Shown here piece after piece: positions 62,601 through 63,468 of a stretch of 63,468 nt of DNA (its first letter is position 1; every line of letters begins with the position of its first letter). Source of the DNA: Lingula anatina. Lineage: Eukaryota > Brachiopoda > Lingulata > Lingulida > Lingulidae. A program made the translations under genes and the position numbers. Location: positions 1 through 63,468 of the forward strand of contig NW_019773671.1 of NCBI RefSeq assembly GCF_001039355.2, read 5' to 3'. The notes beneath the pieces were generated by a model. That model was not told where the DNA came from. It was given only the letters and a program-made list of their open reading frames with translations, and searched no databases.

Positions 62601-63468
62601 AATAAAGCAATATTATTTTCAGAGTAAAACGTGTGGATATCATGTTCAATTATCTTTGCAATCCCTCAATTTCAAGCCAGGATTTCTAGATGTGCTTTTA
62701 ATATTTTTCAACTTTTACTCTTTTTAAGATATCAATTACATTATGTGAGGCCCACTTTGGTCTACAACTGGAGTCAAGGCCCACTTGTCACCTTCAAGGA
62801 TCAGAAGTCAAATTTCATAAATGTAAAAAACGAATAAAAACTGCCTGAATCATAGGTCCCCTTTGTCGCAAGTCACAATGAAAGCAACCACTGCTGTGCC
62901 TTTGGGCATTAGTTAATGGCTGCAGGAGTCAAGCCTGCCGTAGCCACAGGGTATTTTCCACAATCTTTGTAAAACGTGGCCAGTGAACTCTGCCAGCATC
63001 AACACCCTGGGCACAGGACAATAGTCTGGACAACCAAAGTAGCACAGAGAGTCACATAACATTTAAACAGTCAGTTGGTATACAATGCTTTAATTTGAGA
63101 ACCCCAAAACACCAGCCTGTATCACAATAGCAAAATGCCCCCAAGTAATTTGGGAAGAGATGTAACAGTTCTATACTTAGAATATCAGAAATAGAAAGAG
63201 AAAAAGGGGGAGGCATGCCTAAGGGTGCTAATCACAGTCAGGTACGGGACACAAGTGACCAGTAACTGGACACTTAATGGATACCCTGGCAATCACGATT
63301 GCACATCACTTGCTGTTAAAGAAACAAACAACCAATTGTACAAATTGCTTTTTTTTCTTTGCTGACTTTTTGGAAAATTAAATATCACAAGCAATCCACA
63401 CTAAGATTTCAAGCAAGTTGTCATAACCTTTCCCTACCAGTTCTTTCTTGCAAAAAAAAAAAAAAAAA
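59614..63468. other. Upstream of the first recognised SFI1 exon; no coding sequence identified
   Basis: This should contain an intron and possibly the first SFI1 exons or promoter, but no minus-strand exon with centrin-repeat character could be recognised. The plus-strand ORFs at 60580-61374 show no domain. Two copies of GTCATGTGACAC, an E-box-like motif, stand 18 bp apart at about 62469-62498. The window ends in a poly-A run. Confidence 0.45.

Overview
The window is animal nuclear DNA. Genes are split by GT-AG introns, introns are hundreds of bases to a few kilobases long, the DNA is AT-rich, and it carries many microsatellites, MITEs and retroelement relics. The protein set (EFCAB7, a LRR-Roc-COR protein, FTSJ1, SFI1) and the element classes (Penelope-like, tyrosine-recombinase retroelement, LINE, TTA-target MITEs) fit a marine invertebrate metazoan. 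I cannot decide between a deuterostome and a lophotrochozoan from sequence alone.

Layout. (1) 1-2091, + strand: internal exons of an EFCAB7-like EF-hand gene that enters from the left. Its last exons are not recognised. (2) 2092-18958: no host gene recognised. It holds a nested MITE pair (7662-8410), a duplicated TATA-box module (11297-11580), and a stack of retroelements at 12538-18553. That stack is a Penelope-like element split by a tyrosine-recombinase retroelement, which itself carries a LINE tail and a poly-A-tailed hairpin-rich insert. (3) 18959-23286, +: a complete three-exon LRR-Roc-COR GTPase gene, 955 codons. (4) 23287-27999: no gene; a trypsin-like arrangement is not seen here, only TIR elements and an approximately 1.5 kb foldback. 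(5) 28000-35131, -: a complete nine-exon FTSJ1/TRM7 tRNA 2'-O-methyltransferase gene, 475 codons, with 337-bp and 160-bp tandem repeats in its introns. (6) 35673-39445, +: a complete five-exon gene for a 691-residue Gln-rich protein that I do not recognise. It is head-to-head with FTSJ1 across about 540 bp. (7) 42180-59613, -: at least 29 exons of an SFI1-like centrin-binding-repeat gene, convergent with gene 6; its 5' end is not found. (8) 59614-63468: no recognised coding sequence.

The host genes do not form one pathway. EFCAB7 and SFI1 both belong to cilium/centrosome biology, which may be coincidence. FTSJ1 and the unknown Gln-rich gene probably share a bidirectional promoter. The observations most worth a second look are the hairpin array with conserved loops and changing stems (14637-15127), the retroelement stack around it, the MITE-in-MITE with readable target duplications, and the unrecognised Gln-rich gene.
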